Source of the DNA: Bacillota bacterium
Lineage (GTDB): Bacteria; Bacillota; Clostridia; Lachnospirales; Lachnospiraceae
DNA length: 27,083 bases
Assembly (NCBI GenBank): GCA_023411555.1
Contig: JAEYOQ010000029.1
Span: forward strand, 1 to 27,083
Reading direction: 5' to 3'
Under the pieces are notes generated by a model. That model saw only the letters and a list, made by a program, of their open reading frames with translations, made no database searches and had not been told where the DNA came from. Positions 1-9,826 of the stretch are shown here, one piece after another (positions within the stretch are counted from its first letter, which is position 1; each line of letters begins with the position of its first letter). The position numbers were made by a program, and so were the translations under genes.

Positions 1-3000
1 CCTTAAAGGTATCTTGTTCCTTCTTCGTTAAGGTATTATATCTCTTCTTGTAATCCGAGATATGCTGCTCCAACACATTTCTACCGAGGCACATAAGCTC
101 ATAATTGAACGCAGAGGCTCGAATGGAGAAATAAGCTGCATAATAAGCTAAGGGATAATATACCTTGAAAAATGCAATACGAAAGGCCATCATTACATAA
201 GCCGCTGCATGGGCCTTCGGGAACATGTACTTAATCTGCTTACAGGACCAGATATACCAATCCGGTACTCCTGCTGTCACCATCGCCTCTTCCATCTCTG
301 GAGTCAATCCTTTACCCTTACGAACGCTTTCCATGATCTTAAAGGACTGACCCGGTTCGACACCAGTTGCAATCAGAAAGATCATGATATCATCACGGGT
401 ACAGATCGCAGTTGATAGAGTACACTTTTCATTCTGTATTAGAGTCTGGGCATTGTTCAGCCATACATCCGTACCATGAGACAAACCAGAGATACGAACC
501 AGGTCGGAGAAGGATTTGGGCTTTGTGTCCTTTACCATCTGCATAACGAAATCCGTACCAAACTCCGGTATACCCAGACACCCCAGCTCACAACCGTCGA
601 TATCCTTCGGAGAAATCCCTAAAGCACTGGTATCATGGAATAAAGATAATACCTTCTCATCATCAAGCCGGATCTTCTTCGCATCGATTCCGGTTAGATC
701 CTCTAGCATACGAATCATGGTCGGATCGTCGTGACCAAGAATATCCAGCTTTAATAAATTATGATCAATAGAATGGTAATCAAAATGAGTGGTAATGGTC
801 TTCGTTGTCATATCATTGGCAGGTCGCTGTACCGGGGTAAAGGAATAGATATTCTCACCATGAGGTAATACTACTATACCACCCGGATGCTGTCCTGTAG
901 TTCTTCTAACGCCGACGCAGCCCCCTACGATACGATCAATCTCAACATTTCTCTTATGAATACCTCGCTCCTCAAAATAATTCTTTACATAACCAAAGGC
1001 TGTCTTATCCGCCAAGGTACCTATCGTTCCTGCACGGAAGGTGTGACCAGTACCAAAGAGAACCTCTGTGTAATCATGAGCCTTACTCTGATACTCACCA
1101 GAGAAGTTTAAGTCTATATCCGGCTCCTTATCACCATAAAAGCCCAGGAAGGTCTCAAAGGGAATATCATGACCATCCTTTTCTAGTGGCAGACCACAGA
1201 CCGGACAATTGCGATCTGGCATATCGCAGCCGGAGCTACCGCCGTATTTTTTGACCTCCTCAGAATCAAAATCTGAATAATGACAGTTCATACAGTAATA
1301 GTGAGGTGCTAAGGGATTTACCTCCGTGATACCGGCCATGGTTGCTACGAAGGAGGATCCTACGGAGCCACGGGAGCCTACCAGATAACCATCCTCGTTC
1401 GATTTCCACACCAGCTTCTGAGCGATAATGTACATAACTGCGAAGCCGTTATTAATGATGGATTTCAGCTCATGCTCCAAACGGGCTTCAACCGGTGCGG
1501 GCAGGGGATCTCCATACATGGAATGAGCCTTTTCATAGCAGATATTACGTAGGTTTTCTTCTGAATTAGGCAATACGGGAGGGCATTTATCCGGGCGCAC
1601 CGGTGATATCTTCTCAATTCGGTCTGCAATCAGATTACTGTTGGTGATAACAACCTCCTCAGCCTTGGCTTTGCCTAAGTAGGAGAATTCCTCTAACATC
1701 TCCTCTGTGGTACGAAAATATAAGGCAGCCTGCTCATCTGCATCCTTAAACCCTTTACCGGCAAGTATGATTCTGCGGTATATCTCATCCTCCGGATCCA
1801 GAAAATGAACGTCACAGGTAGCTACTACCGGCTTATTGTATTCTTCGCCCAGTGCAACAATCTTACGGTTAAGCTCCATCAAATCTTCCTTTGTATTGAT
1901 ATCCTTATCATCACTTCGATCACTGCGAATCAAGAATTCATTATTACAAAGGGGTTGAATCTCAAGATAGTCATAGAAATCAACCAATCTGGCAATCTGC
2001 TCGTGGGATTGATTGGTCAAAACAGCCTTGAACACCTCTCCTGCTTCACAGGCTGAGCCCAGAATGATGCCTTCCCTGCATTCCATAAGCAGACTCTTGG
2101 GAATCTTAGGACGCTTATTATAATATTCAATGTGGGACAAGGATACCATCTTATAGAGATTAACTCGACCCACATCATTAGCTGCTAACAGAATGGCATG
2201 ATAAGCCGGCAGCTTACGGATTGCTTCCGCACTCATCTTACCGAGCCTATCAATCTCATCAACCTTATTAATCTCCCGCTCCTTCAGCATGGCAACAAAC
2301 TTTAGGAAAATCTCTGCCGTTGCTCCTGCATCATCCACTGCCCTGTGATGATTCTCAAGGGAAATATTCAGTGCCTTGGCAACGATATTCAATCTATGTC
2401 TGTTCAACTCCGGCAGCAAGATTCGGGATAATCCTACTGTGTCAATTACAGTATAATCTATCTCAATACCTAATCTGGAGGCATTCTTATTAATAAAGCC
2501 CACATCAAAGGCTGCATTATGGGCAACCAGGCTACAGCCCTCGCAAAAAGTCAGAAACTCCGGTAGTACGATATCAATGGTCGGTGAATCAATAACCATA
2601 CTATCATTAATTGAGGTCAGCTGCTCGATCTCATAGGGTATCGGAACCTCCGGATTGACAAAGGTACTGTAACGGTCCGTAATCTCTCCATTGATTACCT
2701 TCACCGCACCGATCTCAATGATTCGGTCATTGGTTTGACTAAAACCAGTGGTCTCAATGTCAAATACAACAAAGGCATCATCCAAACTTTGTCCCTTTGC
2801 ATTATTAACAACCTCCTTGAGATCATCCACCAAATAGGCCTCCATCCCATAGATTACCTTGAAGGCCTTGGCCCTTTTTTGCTCCTCCTCATCCTTATAG
2901 TCCTTTGGATTGATAGCATGACTGGCATCAGGAAAGGCTTGTACTACACCATGGTCCGTTATAGCAATCGCGGGATGTCCCCATTGAAAAGCACGTTTTA

Positions 3001-4255
3001 CTAACTTCTTTACATCAACTACTGAGTCCATATCACTCATCATCGTATGGGCATGGAGCTCCACACGCTTAGCCGGGGCACTGTCATTCCTGGAATTACT
3101 TAAAAAGTCGCTGATCGTCTTGATACCTACGACCGAACTAATTGTAATATCTCTCTCATAGGTATCATTCTGAGCGATACCCTTTAGCTGGAAGAAACCA
3201 CCTGGCTTTAATAATGAGGTGATTTCTTCCACCTCAATTGTTTTTGCATATAATTTTACCTTGATAGAATCCGTATAATCCGTCAGAACAAAGGTTATAA
3301 TGCTTTTTTCATTACCAATGGTCCTGGTATCCGGCTTAATTAGCTTGCCTCGAATGACTACTTCTCCGATATCGTCTATGATATCACAGATTGGAACTAC
3401 AGGTCCCTCAAAGTTTTTTCCGTAAATCACGGAAGGGTCTGTTGGCAGCTTACGGTAGCTCCCTTTTCCTTTATCATAAGCGCTCTTACCAAAGCTCTTA
3501 ACAGCTGCCTGCTTAACAGGCTCTATCTTAGGGGCTGTTTGCCTCGGCGCTTCTGCTTTCACTGCGTTCTGCTTTGCCAATGCACCGTTATCCGAGATAG
3601 CCTCCACTTTATTTTGGCCTTTCTCACCCGTCTCCATAACTGCCACCCGATCCTGGTCTCCGGCAAGGTTGACTTCAAAGCCCTCCTCCAGAGCCTCTTT
3701 CTCAGACATACGGAGCATCTGCCTCCGATACTCCTGTTCATGATCCTCGTTCTTTTCTCTTGGTTCTAAATAATCCACCACCACCTGAACCGTATAATCG
3801 AATCGCTCCTGAAAAATAGTCTCCAGATAGTCTTTTAATTTCGTCATCTTTTCCTTGGCAACACAACTATCTGTCACACGAATGGTAAGCTTCGTATCCT
3901 CTACGATTACTTCTGCTGAGGAAAAAAGATGATACGTGACTACACTGACCTCCTTCAGCTCCTCCAGAATACTTTCACGGTAAATAGGATATAGCTTTGG
4001 CAGTGTATACTGGGCGGATAAATCGAACCTGGGCTTTATCACAGCCTTATTACCGGTATGTAAAAAGAGCTGCCGATTCAGCAGTTCTTCCATCTTTCTT
4101 ATATGAAATCTGCCAATCAGTCTATTACTTCGAATACAGACGAATAAATTCTTCGTCTGCTTCGAAGCAATTACTTTAACTACATCCACTTCACTATAAA
4201 GCTTATGTAATTCCTGATCGGCAGATACTAGATCAAATGCTTCAAAAAATAACAT
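1..4255 (-). CDS. polC: DNA polymerase III alpha subunit, PolC type (C-terminus cut by window edge)
   Basis: Replicative polymerase of low-GC Gram-positives, with 3'-5' proofreading exonuclease built in. The frame stays open from the ATG at 4255 to base 1, about 1418 codons; the family is usually a little over 1430, so only the extreme C-terminus is missing. In order: N-terminal domain and a charged linker rich in K, E and Q (about residues 170-270); OB-fold region; first PHP segment with ELHAHT (H401, H403); the DEDD exonuclease starting at VVFDIETTGF (D499, E501), inserted inside the PHP domain as is typical of PolC; GSRGSVGSS near 958; a cysteine zinc motif (CMNC, later CPVCG); and catalytic PDIDLNFSGEYQ with D1046 and D1048. 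The SD GGAGA precedes the ATG by about 7 bases. It is the last gene of the pyrH-to-polC cluster, 48 bp after ispG. Confidence 0.97.
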   Translation of the reverse strand, partial: MLFFEAFDLVSADQELHKLYSEVDVVKVIASKQTKNLFVCIRSNRLIGRFHIRKMEELLNRQLFLHTGNKAVIKPRFDLSAQYTLPKLYPIYRESILEELKEVSVVTYHLFSSAEVIVEDTKLTIRVTDSCVAKEKMTKLKDYLETIFQERFDYTVQVVVDYLEPREKNEDHEQEYRRQMLRMSEKEALEEGFEVNLAGDQDRVAVMETGEKGQNKVEAISDNGALAKQNAVKAEAPRQTAPKIEPVKQAAVKSFGKSAYDKGKGSYRKLPTDPSVIYGKNFEGPVVPICDIIDDIGEVVIRGKLIKPDTRTIGNEKSIITFVLTDYTDSIKVKLYAKTIEVEEITSLLKPGGFFQLKGIAQNDTYERDITISSVVGIKTISDFLSNSRNDSAPAKRVELHAHTMMSDMDSVVDVKKLVKRAFQWGHPAIAITDHGVVQAFPDASHAINPKDYKDEEEQKRAKAFKVIYGMEAYLVDDLKEVVNNAKGQSLDDAFVVFDIETTGFSQTNDRIIEIGAVKVINGEITDRYSTFVNPEVPIPYEIEQLTSINDSMVIDSPTIDIVLPEFLTFCEGCSLVAHNAAFDVGFINKNASRLGIEIDYTVIDTVGLSRILLPELNRHRLNIVAKALNISLENHHRAVDDAGATAEIFLKFVAMLKEREINKVDEIDRLGKMSAEAIRKLPAYHAILLAANDVGRVNLYKMVSLSHIEYYNKRPKIPKSLLMECREGIILGSACEAGEVFKAVLTNQSHEQIARLVDFYDYLEIQPLCNNEFLIRSDRSDDKDINTKEDLMELNRKIVALGEEYNKPVVATCDVHFLDPEDEIYRRIILAGKGFKDADEQAALYFRTTEEMLEEFSYLGKAKAEEVVITNSNLIADRIEKISPVRPDKCPPVLPNSEENLRNICYEKAHSMYGDPLPAPVEARLEHELKSIINNGFAVMYIIAQKLVWKSNEDGYLVGSRGSVGSSFVATMAGITEVNPLAPHYYCMNCHYSDFDSEEVKKYGGSSGCDMPDRNCPVCGLPLEKDGHDIPFETFLGFYGDKEPDIDLNFSGEYQSKAHDYTEVLFGTGHTFRAGTIGTLADKTAFGYVKNYFEERGIHKRNVEIDRIVGGCVGVRRTTGQHPGGIVVLPHGENIYSFTPVQRPANDMTTKTITTHFDYHSIDHNLLKLDILGHDDPTMIRMLEDLTGIDAKKIRLDDEKVLSLFHDTSALGISPKDIDGCELGCLGIPEFGTDFVMQMVKDTKPKSFSDLVRISGLSHGTDVWLNNAQTLIQNEKCTLSTAICTRDDIMIFLIATGVEPGQSFKIMESVRKGKGLTPEMEEAMVTAGVPDWYIWSCKQIKYMFPKAHAAAYVMMAFRIAFFKVYYPLAYYAAYFSIRASAFNYELMCLGRNVLEQHISDYKKRYNTLTKKEQDTFK

Positions 4256-4303
4256 AATATTTCTCCATCTCTGTTTGCGCCACGTCTTTCCCTCTGTGTC
4301 GGT

Positions 4304-5362
4304 TTAGCTTCTGGGCCAATTCTGTAGCTCTTTACGCAATTCCTCTAATAGCTGATCCTCGGGAACCTTCCGAAGAATCTCACCCTTCTTAATGATAAGA
4401 CCCTCTCCCCTGCCACCGGCAATTCCGATATCAGCTTCTCTTGCTTCACCGGGACCATTCACTGCACAACCCATCACAGCTACCTTAATATCAAGGTCCA
4501 TCTCTGATACCATCTCTTCTACCTCGGTCGCCAGCTTAATCAGATTAATCTGAGTTCTACCGCAGGTCGGACAGGAAATCACCTCTACACCGCCCTTACG
4601 ATAACCTAAGGTCTTTAGTATAAGCTTGGCAGAGTGTATCTCCTCTACCGGGTCACCAGTCAAGGACACACGGATCGTATCGCCAATTCCCTGATAAAGA
4701 ATGATGCCAAGGCCAAGAGCAGACTTAATATTTCCTGCATTAACCGTTCCAGCCTCAGTGATCCCCACATGGAGAGGATACTGGGTCTGGGATGCAATTA
4801 GCTCATGAGCATGGACACACATCATTACATCAGAGGATTTAATACTGATGACAATCTGGTCATAATCCATATCCTCAATTCTCTTTACCTTGTCTAATGC
4901 ACTATCCACAAGACCTCTGGCGGTAACCCCGCCATATTTTGCTATAATATCCTTCTCAAGAGAACCACTGTTGACACCAACTCGGATTGGAATATTTCTC
5001 TCCTTGGCAACCGTTACTACCGCCTTAAGCTTTTCATGATTTCCGATATTGCCAGGATTGATTCTTATCTTATCTGCACCATTCTCCATCGCTGCGATTG
5101 CCAGACGATAATCAAAATGGATATCTGCAACCAAAGGAATTGAAATCTGTTTTTTAATCTCCTTAAAGGCTGCCGCAGCTTCCATGCTTGGGACAGTACA
5201 GCGGATGATCTCACAGCCGGCATCGGTTAATCTTTGAATTTGCTCAACCGTAGCCTTCACATCCTCGGTTCTTGTATTGGTCATAGATTGAATCAGAATC
5301 GGATTACCACCTCCGATTACCCGGTCACCAATCTGAATTACTTTCGTATTATTACGGTACAT
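4304..5362 (-). CDS. ispG: 4-hydroxy-3-methylbut-2-enyl diphosphate synthase (flavodoxin type)
   Basis: Seventh step of the MEP isoprenoid pathway: reductive ring opening of methylerythritol cyclodiphosphate to HMBPP by a 4Fe-4S enzyme in the cytoplasm. The product is 352 residues, the normal length for the bacterial form without the plant insert. The N-terminal TIM barrel begins with IQSMTNTRTEDV. The C-terminal reductase-like domain carries the cluster ligands in ISCPTCGRTQ and in MGCAVNGPGEA. The start is ATG, preceded by AAAGGTGG at suitable spacing. It lies between rseP (93 bp upstream) and polC (48 bp downstream), all on the minus strand. dxr, an earlier enzyme of the same pathway, is two genes upstream, so part of the pathway is co-located here. 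Confidence 0.97.
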   Translation of the reverse strand: MYRNNTKVIQIGDRVIGGGNPILIQSMTNTRTEDVKATVEQIQRLTDAGCEIIRCTVPSMEAAAAFKEIKKQISIPLVADIHFDYRLAIAAMENGADKIRINPGNIGNHEKLKAVVTVAKERNIPIRVGVNSGSLEKDIIAKYGGVTARGLVDSALDKVKRIEDMDYDQIVISIKSSDVMMCVHAHELIASQTQYPLHVGITEAGTVNAGNIKSALGLGIILYQGIGDTIRVSLTGDPVEEIHSAKLILKTLGYRKGGVEVISCPTCGRTQINLIKLATEVEEMVSEMDLDIKVAVMGCAVNGPGEAREADIGIAGGRGEGLIIKKGEILRKVPEDQLLEELRKELQNWPRS

Positions 5363-5455
5363 TGTCCTACCACCTTTCGTAAAAAGCCTTCTATACGGAA
5401 AGCCAATATCGCTTCAAAACCAATAAAATAGTTGTTAAACGAAAACTCTTTGCAA

Positions 5456-6748
5456 TTAGCTAAAAATATTTCTTATATCATTATACATTACAAATACCAT
5501 AAGAAGCATTAATAATGCCATGCCTACCAAATGTACCACAGCCTCTTTTTCTTTAGGAACAGGTTTTTTACGGATTGCTTCAATCAATATAAATACAATC
5601 CTACCACCATCAAGAGCAGGAAGCGGAAGTAAATTCATAACACCCAGGTTAGCACTTAAAAGGATACTAAAGTTAGCTAAAGTAAGCAAGGTCGCACGAA
5701 TACCGTATTCCTCTGTCTCTGAAACAATATCACCCACGACATTCACGATTCCCACCGGACCTGAGACCTCCTTCATGCTAGCCTTTCCACTGATCAGATG
5801 TCCGATGCTTTTAATTGTATTAACTATATTGAGCTTCAGCTCATAAAAGCTATATTTTACTGCATCCAGAGCCTTTACTTCTTCACGGTAGAGATTATAG
5901 CTCCACCCAAGATCATACCCACTCTGCACCAGCTTTGGTTCTATGGTAATCTCTGTCTCCTGCCCATCTCTCAGATAGATCAGGGTTATCTCTTCCTTCG
6001 ACAAGGGATGTTGATTAAGGTAATCTGCCAGTTCCTGTGCTGTTTGAATGGAAGTACCGTTAATCCCCACTATGACATCTCCCACCTTAACACCAGCTAG
6101 GTCCAGCGGGAAGCCTTCTACAATGTCATCCAATTTTGCAGTCGGATTAGTAGCGGTATAGGAGCAGCCCAACATATATTCATCCTGCCAAACAGGAGTC
6201 AAGCGTAAGGTATGCTCTTCCCCATTCCTAAGTACTGTTACATCAATTGGCTTTTCAGATAGATTATTAAAATAAAAATAGTACTGTATATCTCTTGAAA
6301 AATGGATTTTTGATCCATTAATTTCCTTAACCAGGTCACCTTCCATAAGTCCAGCTGTTTCAGCAGAACCTCCAGCACTCACCTTTTCAACATAAGGCTT
6401 ATCAACACCAACATCTCCTAATACGATTAAAGCAAGCACAAATGCAAGAATGAAGTTAAAAAAAGCACCAGCAAAGATTACAGAGAACCTCGCCCAGACG
6501 CCCTTCTTACCAAAAGCACCTTCATCATCGATACTCTCGTCCTCGCCAAGCATCATACAGGAGCCGCCGAAGGGTAGGAGCTTTAAAGAATACCTAGTTC
6601 CCTTACGGACAAAGCTTGCAATCCTTGGTCCCATACCAACTGAAAACTCAGTTACTGTAATTCCGTTTGCTTTCGCCAAAAGAAAATGTCCAAGCTCATG
6701 GATAATTACGATAAGACCCAATATTAATACAGCTACAATTATATTCAT
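5456..6748 (-). CDS. rseP: RIP site-2 zinc metalloprotease RseP/RasP
   Basis: Membrane-embedded zinc protease that cuts transmembrane substrates such as anti-sigma factors and remnant signal peptides. I place the start at the ATG at 6748 (430 residues), because AAAGGA lies 9 bases upstream of it; an in-frame TTG at 6757 would sit directly on that SD. The first membrane helix holds the HELGH motif (H17, E18, H21). Two PDZ-like segments follow, the first around 120-180 (PYVEKVSAGGSAETAGL) and the second around 195-275 (DIVEGFPLDLAGVKVGD). The second active-site motif NLLPLPALDGGR is near residue 380, and the C-terminus is another membrane helix. Its neighbours dxr and ispG are standard for the family in Clostridia. 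Confidence 0.96.
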   Translation of the reverse strand: MNIIVAVLILGLIVIIHELGHFLLAKANGITVTEFSVGMGPRIASFVRKGTRYSLKLLPFGGSCMMLGEDESIDDEGAFGKKGVWARFSVIFAGAFFNFILAFVLALIVLGDVGVDKPYVEKVSAGGSAETAGLMEGDLVKEINGSKIHFSRDIQYYFYFNNLSEKPIDVTVLRNGEEHTLRLTPVWQDEYMLGCSYTATNPTAKLDDIVEGFPLDLAGVKVGDVIVGINGTSIQTAQELADYLNQHPLSKEEITLIYLRDGQETEITIEPKLVQSGYDLGWSYNLYREEVKALDAVKYSFYELKLNIVNTIKSIGHLISGKASMKEVSGPVGIVNVVGDIVSETEEYGIRATLLTLANFSILLSANLGVMNLLPLPALDGGRIVFILIEAIRKKPVPKEKEAVVHLVGMALLMLLMVFVMYNDIRNIFS

Positions 6749-6816
6749 AAATGTCAATCCTTTCTTGTCTTAGAAGCAATGATGTTGTTTCCGTCAAGCC
6801 ATGCAAGTTTCATACA

Positions 6817-7974
6817 TCATAATCCAGCTTCCGTAAAACCTCTTACAAAATCATATGTCTCTTCTTCTATGTTCAGAATTTCTTTTAATGAAGGGTTAGC
6901 AATCAATTTATGCTGCTGCATGGCCTTTTCAATCAGTGCAGGGATTGCAAGGAATTCAATTCTTCCCTTTAAGAACTCTGCAACTGCCCATTCATTCGCT
7001 GCATTATAAACCGTCGGCATACTTCCGCCTTGACGTCCAGCCTCATAAGCCAGCCGCAATCCATAGAAAGTATCCATATCCGGCTCCTCAAAGGTTAATT
7101 GCTTTAATTGATAGAAATTAATACGTTCTCCATGCTGCAAAGGCTTTCTTGTCGGATAGAACAATGCATATTGGATCGGCAGCTTCATGTCCGGTACTCC
7201 CAATTGAGCAATAATACTACCGTCAACATATTCAACCATAGAATGAATAATACTTTGAGGGTGAACTACTACCTGAATCGCTTCAAGGCCCATATCAAAC
7301 AACCAGGCTGCTTCCAGAACCTCCAGACCTTTATTCACCATTGTCGCAGAATCAATGGTAATCTTCTGTCCCATTGCCCAATTCGGATGCTTCAAAGCAT
7401 CCTTGGGAGACTTATTTTTTAGGTCTTCCAGCTTCATACCACGAAAGGGTCCACCGGAGGCTGTTAATAGTATTTTATTCACCTTCTTATTATCCTCCCC
7501 ATTCAGCGACTGAAATATTGCACAATGTTCGCTGTCTACCGGGAGCAATGAAATGCCTTTTTTCTTTACCAACGGCATAATAATATGCCCCGCTGTTACC
7601 AGGGTCTCTTTATTTGCCAGAGCAATGTGCTTTCCTGCATTAATCGCTTCAATCGTAGGTTGAATTCCTATCATGCCTACCATTGCTGTCACTACTGTGT
7701 CTGCTTCCGCTTCCGTGGCACATTCAATCAGTCCCTCCATGCCAGTCACTACCTTTACCGGAAGCTCTTTTATCCTATCCTTTAAAAGCTGCGCTTTGTC
7801 CTCCCGATATACGCAAACAAGGTTCGGCATAAATTCGCGAACCTGTCTCTCCAATAACTCTATATTACCATCAACAGCAAGGGCTGTAACCTTCAATTCC
7901 TGATTCTCTCTGACAATCTCTAAGGTTTGTGTTCCGATGGAACCCGTAGAGCCAAGAATACAAATCTTCTTCAT
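6817..7974 (-). CDS. dxr: 1-deoxy-D-xylulose 5-phosphate reductoisomerase
   Basis: Converts DXP to 2-C-methylerythritol 4-phosphate using NADPH and a divalent metal, the committed step of the MEP pathway. The product is 385 residues, the usual length. The N-terminal Rossmann motif GSTGSIGTQTLEIV binds NADPH. The metal- and substrate-binding part includes PVDSEHCAIFQ, LTASGGPFRG and ATMVNKGLEVLEAAWLF, all expected of an active enzyme. The start is ATG at 7974 with a perfect GGAGG 6 bases upstream. A sigma-A-like promoter and a 12-bp hairpin sit between this gene and cdsA, so it may be transcribed partly apart from the upstream genes. It is followed by rseP after 68 bp. Confidence 0.97.
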   Translation of the reverse strand: MKKICILGSTGSIGTQTLEIVRENQELKVTALAVDGNIELLERQVREFMPNLVCVYREDKAQLLKDRIKELPVKVVTGMEGLIECATEAEADTVVTAMVGMIGIQPTIEAINAGKHIALANKETLVTAGHIIMPLVKKKGISLLPVDSEHCAIFQSLNGEDNKKVNKILLTASGGPFRGMKLEDLKNKSPKDALKHPNWAMGQKITIDSATMVNKGLEVLEAAWLFDMGLEAIQVVVHPQSIIHSMVEYVDGSIIAQLGVPDMKLPIQYALFYPTRKPLQHGERINFYQLKQLTFEEPDMDTFYGLRLAYEAGRQGGSMPTVYNAANEWAVAEFLKGRIEFLAIPALIEKAMQQHKLIANPSLKEILNIEEETYDFVRGFTEAGL

Positions 7975-8014
7975 TTTAAACCTCCATAAGGCTACCTCAT
8001 GACAGCCTAACTAT

Positions 8015-8043
8015 AATATACCCCATTCCATTCATAATTTCAA
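8015..8043 (-). promoter_or_regulatory. Sigma-A-like promoter for dxr
   Basis: On the minus strand TTGAAA (8043-8038) is followed after exactly 17 bases by TATATT (8020-8015). Each box differs by one base from the consensus. Transcription would begin near 8008, giving a leader of about 30 bases that contains a small hairpin (AGGCT...AGCCT) and the dxr Shine-Dalgarno. This is called from sequence alone. Confidence 0.55.
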
Positions 8044-8092
8044 ATAATCCATAAAACTTTTATAATTACTTAAAATTCGTTTATTTTTATCA

Positions 8093-8124
8093 AAATCCTG
8101 CTGTTCCAATGGACAGCAGGATTT
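8093..8124 (-). terminator. Strong hairpin after cdsA, possible terminator or attenuator
   Basis: A perfect 12-bp inverted repeat (8093-8104 with 8113-8124, sequence aaatcctgctgt) has an 8-base loop, 38 bases after the cdsA stop and upstream of the dxr promoter. On the minus strand it is followed by TTGATAAAAAT, not a clean T run. It may be an imperfect terminator, an mRNA 3' end stabiliser or a processing site. Its place just before the dxr promoter favours partial termination. Confidence 0.5.
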
Positions 8125-8162
8125 ATGACTGAGGCTTGTAAAATGCATCCTGACAAATTATT

Positions 8163-8960
8163 CTAGAGCATGGTCGCTAAATAGTACACAATCGGGGCGG
8201 TGAAAATAATACTATCAAAGCGGTCAAGGATACCTCCATGGCCTGGAATCAAATTACCATAATCCTTAATATTATGATTTCGTTTAATTGCAGAGGCCGT
8301 CAGGTCTCCTATCTGGGAGATCACACTGGAGGCAGCTCCAATAATAGCAAAAATCAACTGAGGATTCTCAAGCTCCGTAATATTGCTTCTAATGGCAGTT
8401 GCATAAAGAAACCCGATTAAAGCGGCACCGACCACACCACCGATACAGCCCTCAAGAGATTTGTTAGGACTCAGCTTTGGGGCAACCTTATGCTTTCCAA
8501 AGAGCACCCCGACTGCATAGGCGCAGGTATCAGATCCCCATGCACCAATGAATATCAGCCATACAATCCAAGCACCATCCTCAAGAATACGAACTTGATA
8601 TATGTAGCTAAGCATGATACTAACATAGAATAGACCAAAGAAAGTGACTGCTATCTGCTCTATTTGGTATTTGGGAAAGCCGAATACATAAGCAAACATT
8701 AAGAGCATCAAGAAAAAGATAATAAGCATAGGCTGATATTTAGGCAAATCAAAATACAACAGACTATAATAACACAAACAAGCTACAAAGCCTAGGATAC
8801 CCGGGAATGCTAGGTTGACCTTGACAATTTTATAAAGCTCATATAATCCTATCATAGATATTAACAGCAGCACTCCAAAAAGGATATCACCTCCCAGAAT
8901 AACTACCGCTATAGTTATAGCCAATAAAACAATTCCGCTGATTAATCTAGTCCCAAACAT
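8163..8960 (-). CDS. cdsA: Phosphatidate cytidylyltransferase (CDP-diglyceride synthase)
   Basis: Integral membrane enzyme that makes CDP-diacylglycerol from phosphatidic acid and CTP for phospholipid synthesis. The start is set at the ATG at 8960 (265 residues), because GGAGGA lies 6 bases upstream of it; the in-frame ATG at 8975 has no such site. The protein is a series of hydrophobic segments, roughly seven or eight. The C-terminal family signature is complete: GDLTASAIKRNHNIKDYGN followed by LIPGHGGILDRFDS, which supplies the metal-binding aspartates. An upstream conserved stretch (APKLSPNKSLEG) is also present. It lies between uppS and dxr, the standard order. Confidence 0.96.
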   Translation of the reverse strand: MFGTRLISGIVLLAITIAVVILGGDILFGVLLLISMIGLYELYKIVKVNLAFPGILGFVACLCYYSLLYFDLPKYQPMLIIFFLMLLMFAYVFGFPKYQIEQIAVTFFGLFYVSIMLSYIYQVRILEDGAWIVWLIFIGAWGSDTCAYAVGVLFGKHKVAPKLSPNKSLEGCIGGVVGAALIGFLYATAIRSNITELENPQLIFAIIGAASSVISQIGDLTASAIKRNHNIKDYGNLIPGHGGILDRFDSIIFTAPIVYYLATML

Positions 8961-9025
8961 CGTATTTCCTCCCATACTGCTTCATGATGCAGATAATTCT
9001 ATTTCTATGCCTATTCAAAGCCAGA

Positions 9026-9047
9026 ACCGGGTTCGTAAAATCCCGGT
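9026..9047 (-). other. Small hairpin between uppS and cdsA
   Basis: ACCGGG (9026-9031) and CCCGGT (9042-9047) form a 6-bp GC-rich stem with a 10-base loop in the 112-bp uppS-cdsA gap. There is no T run after it on either strand, so it is not a normal terminator. It may affect mRNA processing or stability. Confidence 0.3.
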
Positions 9048-9072
9048 CTTATATCACAGAATTATAATTGAT

Positions 9073-9789
9073 TTATAATAAACCACCGAATTTTCTAGTT
9101 CGGTTACTGTAATATTCCACAGCCTTAATTAACTCTTTTTTATTAAAATCCGGCCAAAGTACTTCCGGAAAATAGAACTCAGTATAAGCCAACTGCCAGA
9201 GCAGGAAATTAGAAAGTCTCTGCTCTCCGCTGGTACGTATTAGCAAATCCGGATCAGGTATTCCTTTGGTGTCCAGATATTGGTTAAACATTGCTTCATC
9301 TATATGATCAATTTCTATTTTATTCTCTTTCACATCCATAGCCAGAGCCTTCGCCGCACGTAATAAGTCATCTCTACCACCGTAATTTATGGCAACCTGA
9401 AAATTCAACCCCGTATTATTCTTTGAAGCTTCCTCCAGGGCGGCTATACTTTTCCTCAGATCCTCTGATAATTTTGAGGTATCACCAATGACACGAACAC
9501 GCATATTATTCTTTGCACTTGTCTTAATACTAGTCTCCAAATAGGTTGCCAGAAGCTTCATCAGACCCTCAACCTCTTCCTGTGGTCGAACCCAGTTCTC
9601 TGTCGAAAAAGCATATACAGTAAGGTACTCAATCCCCATTTTATAAGCTTCTTCGCAAATCTTTTCTACGTTCTTGCTCCCCTGAGTATGCCCATAATTT
9701 CTTGGCATTTTTTTCTTCTTAGCCCAACGTCCATTACCGTCCATTATGATTGCCACATGCCTAGGTATTTTTAACTCATTTTCCTGCAT
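9073..9789 (-). CDS. uppS: Undecaprenyl diphosphate synthase (cis-prenyltransferase)
   Basis: Makes C55 undecaprenyl diphosphate, the lipid carrier for peptidoglycan and other wall polymers, from FPP and IPP. The start is the ATG at 9789 (238 residues), with AGGAGA 6 bases upstream; the longer open frame would begin at a TTG at 9816 with no site. The N-terminal motif HVAIIMDGNGRWAKK holds the catalytic aspartate D17. VYAFSTENW, GGRDDLLRA and DPDLLIRTSGEQRLSNFLLW are all present, followed by YTEFYFPEVLWPDF. All are diagnostic for the family. It sits downstream of frr across a 250-bp gap holding an inverted-repeat element, and upstream of cdsA. Its C5 building blocks come from the pathway that dxr and ispG belong to. 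Confidence 0.97.
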   Translation of the reverse strand: MQENELKIPRHVAIIMDGNGRWAKKKKMPRNYGHTQGSKNVEKICEEAYKMGIEYLTVYAFSTENWVRPQEEVEGLMKLLATYLETSIKTSAKNNMRVRVIGDTSKLSEDLRKSIAALEEASKNNTGLNFQVAINYGGRDDLLRAAKALAMDVKENKIEIDHIDEAMFNQYLDTKGIPDPDLLIRTSGEQRLSNFLLWQLAYTEFYFPEVLWPDFNKKELIKAVEYYSNRTRKFGGLL

Positions 9790-9826
9790 CCTTTTTCTCC
9801 TCTTCTTACCAACCAAACCATTACTT

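Noticed and set aside
6749..6757. TTG start for rseP
   Set aside because: The Shine-Dalgarno AAAGGA touches this codon; the ATG at 6748 has workable spacing.
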